DNA of 28,223 bases from Branchiostoma floridae. Lineage: Eukaryota > Chordata > Leptocardii > Amphioxiformes > Branchiostomatidae. Of the stretch, positions 20,732 through 28,223 are shown piece after piece. Position numbers and translations under genes: made by a program. The notes beneath the pieces were generated by a model. The model had not been told where the DNA came from. It did no database searches and saw nothing but the letters and a program-made list of their open reading frames with translations. The stretch spans positions 7,261,636 to 7,289,858 of the forward strand of contig NC_049980.1 in the NCBI RefSeq assembly GCF_000003815.2, in the 5' to 3' direction. How positions within the stretch are numbered: position 1 is the first letter of the stretch; each line of letters starts with the position of its first letter.

Positions 20732-20873
20732 GAACAAAGTCTTTTTCATTACACAACTTCTTTAATTCTTCAGTAAATGTTTTGAAAAATTGTACTGATG
20801 AAGGCAACAGATGGTTGTCGAAACAAATAATTGAATAATTAAAGAAGGTTGTGTAACGAAGAAGACTCTGTTC
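20732..20873. repeat. Inverted repeat enclosing a hammerhead-ribozyme-like core
   Basis: The arm at 20732-20770 (GAACAAAGTCTTTTTCATTA and following) is matched in reverse complement at 20833-20873, with about 85-88% identity and one gap. Between the arms lies CTGATGA at 20795-20801, a hairpin GGCAAC/GTTGTC (20803-20808 with 20814-20819, loop AGATG) and GAAAC at 20820-20824. This order is the hammerhead core: CUGAUGA, stem II, GAAA. Such cores are known in Penelope-like retroelements and retrozymes. A stem III closing on a UH cleavage site is not convincing in either topology, so the motif is probably a decayed or non-cleaving relic. Confidence 0.6.
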
Positions 20874-21760
20874 AATTAATCTACCAACATGATGAAAACT
20901 ATTTACAGAATTTTTGGTTCTTGAGAAGGAATTTGTAGGAATTTTTTACATATTCACAAAAGGAAAAATATTGGGTGATATATTCTGAACAATTGAAAGA
21001 TGACTCTAGCCGTATTGTATACCTGTATAGATGAGTGGAAGGGTGATTACCTCTGCAGTGAATGATGGACTGTTCTCAATTTAGGTACACATAAGCTCCT
21101 GATGAAAGCATTCCTTACCATCTGTCATTTGTCATGGGAGGTTTCCTTGTTAGTGGCTAGCAGGCTCATTGTGAATGGCATAATATGATTTATTCATCAG
21201 TGGTTTTGGTTTGCAGGCTTTGTAAGAATTGTAAATTGTGCTTAATTAGCTTTCTGGTGACTATCTTAAACCTGCTGCTTTCATCAATCCATTGGTTGAT
21301 AAGATCGGAAATGTTGGTCCATTGGACACTTGTGCTGAATTATGTTGCTTGTTCCTTCGGGGCATAGTTGCAAATTCATTAAATGTTATCTTTGCAGAAG
21401 TGCTCTGCTTTAAATGTCCAAAAACATGTATGACCAATTGATAAATGTCTTTTACCTGATGTACTTTATTAGGATCACTACGTAAGGCCCTCTTTCCACT
21501 AGATGGCAATCAAAGAAGGAACCACACAGTGAGCAAAATTAGATTTGTGTATCTCTTGATTTCATTATAAGAACATGATAAAAGATGAAAAAGTATGATT
21601 TAAAAGACAACAAAACATACTAAATGTAAAAAAAATGGTTCTTTTTCTATGAAATTTGTTGAGAAATCTATCAAATATTTAGTTGCTCAGCTATGGCAAT
21701 CTCATGTGGAGATGGTGCGATATACAAACATTGTGTGTTGAAATGTGACTGGGAAAAGTA
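20874..21760. other. No gene recognised
   Basis: The stretch is AT-rich. Overlapping antisense frames at 21185-21367 and 21261-21509 have no supporting features. Confidence 0.45.
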
Positions 21761-21949
21761 CTGTAAATGCAGAAACTTTCAGTGGTTAAATGTTTGTGTA
21801 TTTTGCAGTGACCACTTCACCGCGAACATTTTTCCATGACAGTAAGATACTACAGTGCATGGTGCTACCACGAACTTAAAACCACAACGAAAAGTTCTTT
21901 TTCCCGTTACCTCGAAATTAAATCCCTGCGAACTTAAATATATTTACAG
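21761..21949. mobile_element. TA-flanked MITE with CTGTAAATGCAG-type ends, copy 2
   Basis: The left end CTGTAAATGCAGAAACTTTC and right end AAATATATTTACAG are inverted repeats. TA precedes at 21759-21760 and follows at 21950-21951. The interior shares CGCGAACATTTTTCCATGA and ATTAAATCCCTGCGAACTTA with copy 1 at 17206-17377. The element is 189 bp and noncoding. Similar CTGTAAATGC-ended MITEs are, to my knowledge, widespread in marine invertebrates. Confidence 0.8.
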
Positions 21950-22039
21950 TAACCTGTACTGATACCTTGAGGATACTATAAGTTTCTCAGTAACTGGGAA
22001 TAATGACCTCAGTTATATGTGTATTTTCACTGGTGTATT

Positions 22040-22260
22040 AAGAATAACGGCCACATCCTGTATCTTCCTTGCGGAGATGAAGTGCTGCGGAGATTGCTGC
22101 AATTGAACTTCAATTTCCTTGATTGGAAGGAGGACGACAAGCCTCCTCATTCCTCCGTCCAATCAATCTGCGGATCAGGAAATGAACTTGGAAAGATTGG
22201 GACGTATTTTGATACGCTTTTATGGGGCCCATTCATTACCTTAATGGAAGAATAAGGCTG
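22040..22260. promoter_or_regulatory. Candidate conserved noncoding element with inverted CCAAT boxes
   Basis: The block is richer in G+C than its flanks. GATTGGAAGGAGGA (22121-22134) and TCCTCCGTCCAATC (22151-22164) are reverse complements at 13 of 14 positions with a 16-base spacer, which places two CCAAT cores in opposite orientation. CAGGAAATG (ETS-type) and TTCATTACCTTAATGG (homeodomain-type) follow. A 78-codon frame (22019-22255) crosses it without splice or domain support. Function is inferred. Confidence 0.35.
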
Positions 22261-22477
22261 AAGTAAAGCAAAGTTATTTGGTAGTGGGCTATTCTAGCTC
22301 CATATCATTGATGGAAGGGCTGGACTCTGTCCTTAACCCGAGGTGACACGATTGAAATTTGGATATCGTATTTTCTAGAATAAGGTATGCATTCCAATCA
22401 ATATATACACGTCACAGTTGGAGCAAGTTTCAGGCAAATCTATGGGATTGAAACATAAATGGAAAATGTTTATGAAG

Positions 22478-22685
22478 GTTAGACATCCAGGTAACAAGAT
22501 ATGCCAATAAAACGGTTACTTAAGGATATGATTTTAGACGTTTCAACTAGTATCCACTGCTTTTTGTCAGTGACACTGAAGTGATCTGGAAGAAACTGGT
22601 CTTTTACAGCCTAACTATGAAGGAAGACAATTTTAGATGTGTCACTGACCGTTTCCAAGTTGCTTGAGTAACTGTTTTTTGGCAG
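22478..22685. repeat. Rearranged copy of the foldback repeat
   Basis: The left part is the inverted tail of the family (GTTAGACATCCAGGTAAC) followed by GCCAATAAAACGGTTACTTA. The middle is AGACGTTTCAACTAGTATCC with TTTTGTCAGTGACAC, and the right part is AAGTTGCTTGAGTAACTG then TTTTTTGGC. All these blocks occur in the element at 420-601, but here tail sequence is at the left and the loop is longer. Confidence 0.65.
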
Positions 22686-24388
22686 AAAATGGAAAAACTC
22701 ACTTATCCCTTCTTGAACAATCTTGAACACTTCTTAAACTGTATTAATCAAAGTTTATGTTTTCTTTTCCCTGGGTAATTTTGTATGAATCAATGACCTT
22801 TCTACAATTTCCTTGCATGAAATTGTGAAATTGTAGCATGGAGACATCAGATATCTGAGCTCTTGTTATTGCTATGGAAAAGCAGCATTGGTCCTTTCCT
22901 TGGTGCTGAAGATAGTGCAGCTGTAGCATCACTTCAGAGAGTTGTTTTGAGAGGCCCCCTCAAGTTCTATCTTACTGCATACACACTTATAGTGGCCCCT
23001 TTAAGTAGCTCTATTGATCCATTCAAATTAGCCAAACAAGATCAATGCAGAGCTGGTTGAACAACCTTGAACAAGTTTAAGACTCACATGTATTATGCTG
23101 CTGAGTTTTGTGCTTTCTAAGGAAAGAAAATCAATCTGGAGGATTAAGGGATTTGCCACATTGATCTTGAAGTGCTGACATATCTGCTTGCACATTGATT
23201 TTTTGTGCTTACGACTGACTATGACGCATATGAAGAGCAGCTAAGAGTATTCATAATCAATGGTTTTGCCATTATCCCTAGTTTTTGTATCCTAAAGAAA
23301 GAAGAAAGAAGCACATGTGCATAGCTATCATGTCTTGTGTTTTAGATAAGTTATTGGAGTATTCATAGTAAAGAATTCCATTATGTTGACAGTTTAGGAA
23401 TTGTACCAGAAAAAAAGTTGCAGTACCCAGTATTTGATTTTCCTTCTGCATCAATCTCAGTTAGACTATGCACTGCACTTTTAGCAGCTCTGTTTAGTAT
23501 TTCATGCTGGTTAGGTTGTACATTTCAAAATAAAAGGAAAGAAATGAAAGGTATTTGCTTGAACAACACAGAATCAGAAAGTCAGTGTGAAATCATGTCA
23601 AGAGTAGTTGGCTCACTTAATGCTCTACTGGCTACACTGGATGGACGATTTTCAAATTTTATGCCTAATCCAATAAACCATTATCTTTTCACGATCATTG
23701 ATTTGCGTATGTAATATACTATATGTACTGCTGTAGGAATAATGGAGGTTAAGGGAGTTGTGAGGGAGTTGTGAGGGGTTAAACTACAATTGCTGCAACT
23801 ACATGACGTATGTAAGGCCATGTGAAATACAAAAAGTTGGATGATTGGGAACCCCAAAACTGGTCGATGCAAGGTTGTGAATAAAAGAAAAAAGTTTAGC
23901 AAAGAAAATAGCAGTCATTATGAAGTCTAAGTGGTCAGGAAGTTTGAACAAATGACTAAAGTCACAGTTTGTTAGAACAACAGATTCTGCAGTTTTGTTC
24001 TTTGAGTTTGGAATTGACTTTGATGACCTATGCAATCAGTATCCGTTTTACTGTCATATTTTGTGCAATTCATGGACTATATTTGCTTATTTTATATTTG
24101 CTTATTTTGTACAGCATACAGCTGCTTTATACAGTATACAGTATGGTCAATGCTTTTAGAAACAGGAGGTTGTCATTCATATATCACCGAGGTTATTCAT
24201 ATCACTGAGGTACATATGCTAGAAAAGATGATTCTATTCGAAAGAACAATTCTTCATTTACTAAAACATGTAAAGCAGAAAAACCTGGAGGTCATGAATG
24301 CATATAAAAAACCTGTTTAGAAATAGCCAACTCTAGTATTACAGTAGAATATTGTTCATAACTGATCATTGTCACTTGTATATCTACT
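22686..24388. other. No gene recognised; minor tandem repeats
   Basis: The sequence is AT-rich. GGGAGTTGTGA is duplicated in tandem at 23753-23774, and ATTCATATATCACCGAGG is imperfectly repeated at 24175-24210. A 98-codon frame at 23418-23714 starts with TTG, not ATG, and has no recognisable domain; a 96-codon frame at 24030-24320 is similar. Confidence 0.45.
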
Positions 24389-24440
24389 ATTAGCCCTCAG
24401 GCACAAACTTGCAAATAAAATAAACTTCTTATTTATTTAT
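24389..24440 (-). repeat. Dispersed repeat family R, end fragment (copy D)
   Basis: TATTAGCCCTCAGGCACAAA followed by TTGCAAATAAAATAAACTTC is the reverse complement of the start of copies A to C. It carries only the first block of the family. Confidence 0.5.
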
Positions 24441-24634
24441 ATCTATAAAGCTACCTTAGCATGAAGGCGTCAGCTCTATGCACCGACACCCTTACATGTA
24501 TATTCTGACACCCCTGTGTTAGGGTTTGGTTTTGGGGATGTCAGAACTTGGAACAAAACTCAACATGAAGACATGTCAACTGTAAGAGTTAGTCCTTGGA
24601 GATTTTGATTAAACTTTCTTCTTTTTTTCCTCAG

Positions 24635-24747
24635 CTCCAAAGGGGTGAAGGGAATCTTTGGAGGGAAGAAGGGCAGTGTGTCCAAACATGGCCGATCCTC
24701 ACGAGGGGTGGACTCCGTGTCACAGTATGGCTCACGCATGAGTCTAG
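24635..24747 (+). CDS. Internal coding exon of an unidentified + strand gene (first of two)
   Basis: A strong polypyrimidine tract and TCAG acceptor end at 24634, and a GTGAGA donor starts at 24748. The 113-nt exon enters with one base completing a split codon and leaves with one base (G) of the next codon. In the chosen frame it encodes 37 full codons beginning SKGVKGIFGGKKGSVSK, then an Arg/Ser/Gly stretch, and ending SQYGSRMSL. The segment is basic and rich in Gly, Ser and Lys, with no membrane helix or catalytic motif; such sequence is usually disordered linker. A second frame is also open across the exon, but its translation (Trp/Arg/Glu-rich) looks less natural, and the third frame meets a stop. 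I do not recognise the protein. Basic FGKK-like linkers occur in several cytoskeletal and scaffold proteins, but that is too weak for a name. The exon call is fairly sure, the product is not. Confidence 0.72.
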
Positions 24748-24818
24748 GTGAGAACATATACATTAGCAAAACATCCATTGTATTGATTAAAAGTAGTGTA
24801 TGTACATGTACGTATATA

Positions 24819-24851
24819 GGGTAATACCGCCCTATACAAGGTGGTATACCC
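24819..24851. repeat. Short imperfect hairpin
   Basis: GGGTAATACCGCC (24819-24831) pairs with GGTGGTATACCC (24840-24851) with one bulge, within the intron just after the first exon. No function is assigned. Confidence 0.35.
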
Positions 24852-25079
24852 TTCTTTAGCTGAATACAAGACGGTGATGCGCCACATTTTCCGTCCGGGT
24901 GAATGTTCCAACACTTCACTCTCCATATGGTTGATATGAGACAGAGGTTTGCCAGGCCTCCATCTGGGTGATTTGTAGTAAATTGCCAACTCCAGTCAGT
25001 CAGACAAATCGTAGAAACTTATCCACTTTTCAAAGAGGCCACTAAATTGCACCCAAATTTTCCCGTGTTTACAGACCAA

Positions 25080-25310
25080 AAGAAAACTACCCTCCTGCTA
25101 ACATCATCACAGAACCCACACATTATCGAAAAGTTGGGATCCTTCGTCTTCTGCTGTTTCCGTTATTAAAGAAGTCGTACTCAAAAAGTTTACAGTTTAG
25201 AGTTAGCTTTTAGCCTAGAGAAGACATATTCTATACTGTTTTACTTGTTTGTTTGTCTCTTTTCATCATGTTACCTGCAATTAGCCCTGAGGCATGAATT
25301 TTTAATAAAT
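25080..25310 (-). repeat. Dispersed repeat family R, copy C
   Basis: In reverse complement this reads AATTCATGCCTCAGGGCTAA, TTGCAGGTAACATGATGAAA, AGGCTAAAAGCTAACTCTAA, ACGACTTCTTTAATAACGG and GATAATGTGTGGGTTCTGTG, in the same order as copies A and B. It lies in the intron in opposite orientation to the host gene. Confidence 0.65.
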
Positions 25311-25979
25311 TATATTAACAATATTCATTCCTTCAGTGTTTCTAAAGATGCATAAATCCTGTAAACAGATTCATTCACCTTAATTTTCCATGGAGAGGTC
25401 ACTGAGGAACGAAAATAGAACCACTGCAAAAATTACAGTTTTACACTTTGAAAGTTATAAAAAACAAAAAGTAGGTATACATTATCAACATTCTGGAAGC
25501 CAGGCATCCAATACAAGCAGTAATATCATTGATGGAAATGAATTTGGAAAAATGATGTCTGAGATATTCTTTGAGTTACATGTATGTATGCAGTCAAAGA
25601 TATTGGTAGAGGAAGCAATTTTACATTGATGCACATATGCCATCTGCCAGAATGGATGTGCACTGCAGTCAGAAAAAAAAAATTCTATATAGGCAAAATC
25701 ATTCAACATCTAGGCATGTGGTATATGCACATTGCTTGATAATTCTCTATAAAAGATTAAGTTTTGTAAATAGTCTATCTCTAATTCTATCTAACATATA
25801 TGTGAGTGTAATGTAAGATGCAGCAATGAAGAAAACAGAAGTACTTCAGGCCGCAAAGTCAAATGGATTTATTCCATCCACACATAGCAGGTGCACATAT
25901 CGGTTTTCGATACAATCCTCCAGTCTTCCCTTCACAATTAGCTTACCAAACAATAGAGATAACTGGTATTCTGTGGGGA

Positions 25980-26310
25980 GTAGTGACACCTTTGTGGTTG
26001 AGCAATGATAGATGCTAATTCCGCGGCACCACAAGTAACTTCTAATATCATCGCTGCCAATGGCGCAACGTTGTTGGTATGAGACGCGGCACCTTGAACC
26101 ATAAATCCCAGCGCAGCGCCGCCCATTGCTTCTGGCCTGGGGGCATTTAATCAATGATTTGCGTCACGAACGCCGCGGCATATTGATCTCAACCTGCAAT
26201 ATTGTAGTCAGAGATTAATGGGAAGAGGAAATTAGCTTTCCCAGGCACATATTACGTGGGAGCCCGGGGAGACTATATCTTGGCTCGCATCTACACATGA
26301 AAAGTTTGAA
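25980..26310. promoter_or_regulatory. Candidate intronic enhancer or conserved noncoding element
   Basis: This is the most G+C-rich unique stretch of the intron, with CCGCGGCACC, CAGCGCAGCGCCGCCC and AACGCCGCGGCA. Homeodomain-like sites lie among them: TTTAATCAATGATTTG near 26146, CATATTGATCTCAACC near 26180 and AGAGATTAATGGG near 26210. Three frames are open on the minus strand across part of it (for example 25846-26154), but they overlap each other and none has splice support or a recognisable domain. Mixed GC-rich and homeodomain motifs suggest a developmental regulatory element; this is inference. Confidence 0.35.
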
Positions 26311-26370
26311 ATTGGACGAGAACAGATGTATGCTGGGACCAGGAGGGGAGATTTCTCTCCTTCTGGATTT

Positions 26371-26384
26371 GGGGGGGGGGGGGG
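26371..26384. repeat. Run of 14 G
   Basis: A homopolymer of 14 G follows GATTT in the intron. Length polymorphism or assembly uncertainty is likely here. Confidence 0.9.
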
Positions 26385-27319
26385 TGCAGCAGGTCTAGGG
26401 AAGGGTGGCAAAGTCATTATCGCCAGCCTTCAGTCACAAGAACTTAACACAGCGTACAAATAGAACTGATATACCATTAGAAAAATTATTGTTAGCCTAA
26501 TGAATTGCCAAAAGAGTCTTGAAACATCTATAGTTTATCAAACTACATTAATTTTTGGGGTTAAATGATCATGACACTCTGGCACTAAATTTTTTTTTCA
26601 CATGTTATTTAAACTATGTCCTTAGGTGCATTATTCCTTATTTTCCCTGGAAAAGAAGCAGGGTAACTTCTTTCTGTGGTTCACCTTATTTTGTTGAACT
26701 GCTTGCTTTCTCAAGAAATTGGATGGAATTTTTAACTGAATTGCTCATTCCACATCAGAAAATCCAAATCAAAGTCAAAGTGATAGCGGAACTTCATTTT
26801 TTTGCATTATCAGTGATGCCCTTAAAAGATCTGAAGCCACCCAGTGGTATTGCACTGTGCTTTCTATATAAACTACTGTGATGTTACATACAATGTACAT
26901 TTTTTTGCATGAACTTTTCCTGACTTACACGTAACTGTTATCCCTGAAATTTCTGTGCATGTATTTTCCATAATTCCCTCTGTCACAGGGGATGAGATGT
27001 CAGTATACATAGTCTGACTGACTGTATGATGACTTAGTCATTTTCAGGGCTCCTGATGTGGCAAATATTTGATTAACAAATTGTTCCCTTAAAAACCTTC
27101 CTAATAAGTGAATTGTTGGTTCTAGATTTTTTTTTGAATATTCAGTATGTTGATATAGCAATTTCATTATAAGGGAAATTATGGAACAAAACAATGATTC
27201 ATTCATACTTGTGCTCATTTTGGCTTTACTTAATCAATCATACAAACGTAATGAAAACTTACAGAAGATAGATTGCCTCATTTTCAGTGGTATTTAAGTT
27301 GAGTGATCCAGTGTTTGTC

Positions 27320-27420
27320 AAATCTTTATTCCCAAATCTTAACACAAACACAAAGACAAAGACAGACATGCATAGACAGACACCAATACAGTACCTCATG
27401 GAAAAGGAGGTATTATTGAA
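27320..27420 (-). repeat. CA/GACA-rich stretch with adjoining short hairpin, possible repeat end
   Basis: ACACAAACACAAAGACAAAG and ACAGACATGCATAGACAGAC form a degenerate simple-sequence tract. It is followed by TACCTC, 8 to 9 bases, then GAGGTA. Such tracts next to a short hairpin often mark the tail of a retroposon in minus orientation, but no body was recognised. Confidence 0.3.
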
Positions 27421-27834
27421 TTAGCACACTGTAATCTACTTGTAGACCCAGAATCATTTTGCAACAGATTTCGATAGACTCAATACTACGAGCAGATTTG
27501 AATGGATCCTCAGATGTAACAACACTTACAATGCAAAAATTCATAAAAGATTGCACTGTTATGAGAATAGATATCATACCAAAATCCACTCTTAGCCATA
27601 CCCTAATTGTAACATTATCACCACCATTGGTTGGGTGCTACATGTATGAAGAAATGTAAGAAGATATAATATACAGATCTACATGTTATTGTGTGATATC
27701 ATTGATTTGATGGTAGAGATTTTTATATGCATTTTCTACTCGTAGCTAACTGTACAAAAGTTGCTTTACTTTAAGTTGAGTCAAGAAAGCTTTTTCTTTA
27801 AGTAATGTCTGGTTCTTTTATGTGTTCTACAAAG

Positions 27835-27925
27835 GCTCAGAAGAGATCCACATCCGAGATGGGGGCGGTGGATCTCAAGACAACGTGTCTATGACGAGTG
27901 TCAACCAGAACGTCACCAACAAGAA
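27835..27925 (+). CDS. Internal coding exon of the same unidentified gene (second of two)
   Basis: The acceptor AAAG ends at 27834 after a T-rich tract, and a consensus GTGAGT donor follows 27925. The 91-nt exon starts with GC, which completes a Gly codon (GGC) with the final G of the exon ending at 24747, so the phases agree. It then reads SEEIHIRDGGGGSQDNVSMT and SVNQNVTNK, changing from acidic to Ser/Asn-rich, again with no recognisable fold. If the donor were not used, the frame would reach TGA at 27927-27929, so a retained intron would truncate the protein at once. The alternative frame noted for the previous exon also stays open here and ends on a codon boundary; it encodes an Arg-rich string that I consider less likely. 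Nothing after the donor in the remaining 300 bases looks coding. Confidence 0.7.
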
Positions 27926-27930
27926 GTGAG

Positions 27931-28223
27931 TAGACTGAATGTTCACCTGTGTTAGTAGGAATCTTTCTGGAGCAAAGTGGAAACTCTAATTTCCAGCACA
28001 AACATTGCACATACCTAATCTTATGATCCACTGCTCACTAAGTCACTTGTTCTATCTGCATTATGTAAGTCATAGAAGTGTCATCAATAAGATACGGATA
28101 GACTGTGTTTGTAGGACTCATTCTGAAGTGGAACTGTAATTTTCAATTCAAACATTGCACTTACCCAAATCTTATGATCCCTGTGTCACTGGTTCTATCA
28201 GATACTGCATTATGTGACATCAT
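27931..28223. repeat. Tandem duplication just downstream of the second exon
   Basis: Unit 1 (27931-28098) and unit 2 (28099 to the window end) share TAGACTG, GTGTTNGTAGGA, TTTCNANNNCAAACATTGCAC, AATCTTATGATCC and a CTGCATTATGT block in the same order, with small indels. Unit 2 is cut by the window edge, so a longer array may follow. It lies in the intron a few bases after the donor. Confidence 0.75.

Larger units (their letters stand above)
24748..27834 (+). other. Intron between the two coding exons (about 3.1 kb)
   Basis: It is bounded by GTGAGA at 24748 and a pyrimidine-rich AAAG acceptor at 27834, and splits a Gly codon after its first base (phase 1). It contains a short hairpin at 24819-24851, a minus-oriented copy of family R at 25080-25310, a G+C-richer block at about 25980-26310 described separately, a run of 14 G at 26371-26384, and a CA/GACA-rich stretch near 27340-27420. 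The remaining sequence is AT-rich without coding character. A 108-codon open frame at 26555-26881 has no ATG at its start and looks like chance. Confidence 0.7.

Noticed and set aside
20795-20824. Active hammerhead ribozyme
   Set aside because: The core blocks are present, but no stem III ending in a UH cleavage site could be drawn in either orientation of the strands, so only a hammerhead-like motif is claimed.
23418-23714. 98-codon open frame with a hydrophobic N-terminal part resembling a signal peptide
   Set aside because: It starts with TTG, has no splice context, and hydrophobic runs arise easily in AT-rich sequence.
24560-24919. 119-codon open frame on the minus strand, the longest in the window
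   Set aside because: It is antisense to the spliced + strand exon at 24635-24747 and runs through its splice sites; it has no domain, and its openness follows from the exon's two open frames on the other strand.
26555-26881. 108-codon open frame, plus strand
   Set aside because: It begins with a TTG rather than ATG, is AT-rich and hydrophobic without order, and lies in an intron with no splice pair.
1-28223. Prokaryotic-type operons, defence systems or CRISPR arrays
   Set aside because: There are no closely spaced long frames, ribosome-binding sites or regularly spaced repeats; exons with GT-AG introns and many MITEs show nuclear animal DNA.

Overview
The window looks like metazoan nuclear DNA that is mostly intron or intergenic sequence. 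It is AT-rich, and no frame stays open for more than about 120 codons. There are no closely packed genes, no operons and no tRNA or rRNA genes. What stands out is two short exons with good splice signals on the + strand, many short non-autonomous transposons, and several G+C-richer unique blocks that look like conserved or regulatory DNA. The palindrome TACATGTA occurs about 17 times (roughly one expected from base composition). The foldback repeats, the hAT-type MITEs and this palindrome fit an invertebrate deuterostome. Amphioxus (Branchiostoma) is my best guess, made from general recollection of repeat content and not proven here.

Layout. 1-300 is a G+C-richer block with paired GATA/E-box motifs. 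420-601 is a foldback repeat flanked by a 14-bp direct repeat. 2191-2412 is the first copy of a dispersed repeat (family R). About 4040-4620 is a second G+C-richer block. 6243-6571 is an inverted-repeat element, 7257-7526 a 135-bp tandem duplication, and 7984-8232 a complete hAT-type MITE with an 8-bp target duplication. 8857-8905 is a fragment of the foldback and 9455-9655 is family R copy B.

In the middle, 12244-12589 and 20386-20695 are oppositely oriented copies of one CAGTGC-ended MITE. 12894-13770 is an element bounded by ACCGGT-containing inverted repeats that carries a promoter-like ATGGCGGC segment. 15307-15625 is a second hAT-type MITE related to the first. 16741-16840 is a tRNA-derived SINE-like piece. 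17206-17377 and 21761-21949 are copies of a TA-flanked MITE. 20732-20873 is an inverted repeat enclosing a hammerhead-ribozyme-like core.

The only convincing coding sequence is at the right end: exons at 24635-24747 and 27835-27925, + strand, separated by a 3.1-kb intron. Together they encode about 68 residues of a Gly/Ser/Lys-rich, probably disordered segment of a protein I could not identify. Whether the first 24.6 kb is intron of the same gene or intergenic cannot be decided from the window. No prokaryotic system, CRISPR array or intact autonomous transposon is present. The most useful observations are the MITEs with clear target duplications, the foldback with the 14-bp repeat, the hammerhead-like core, and the candidate regulatory blocks.
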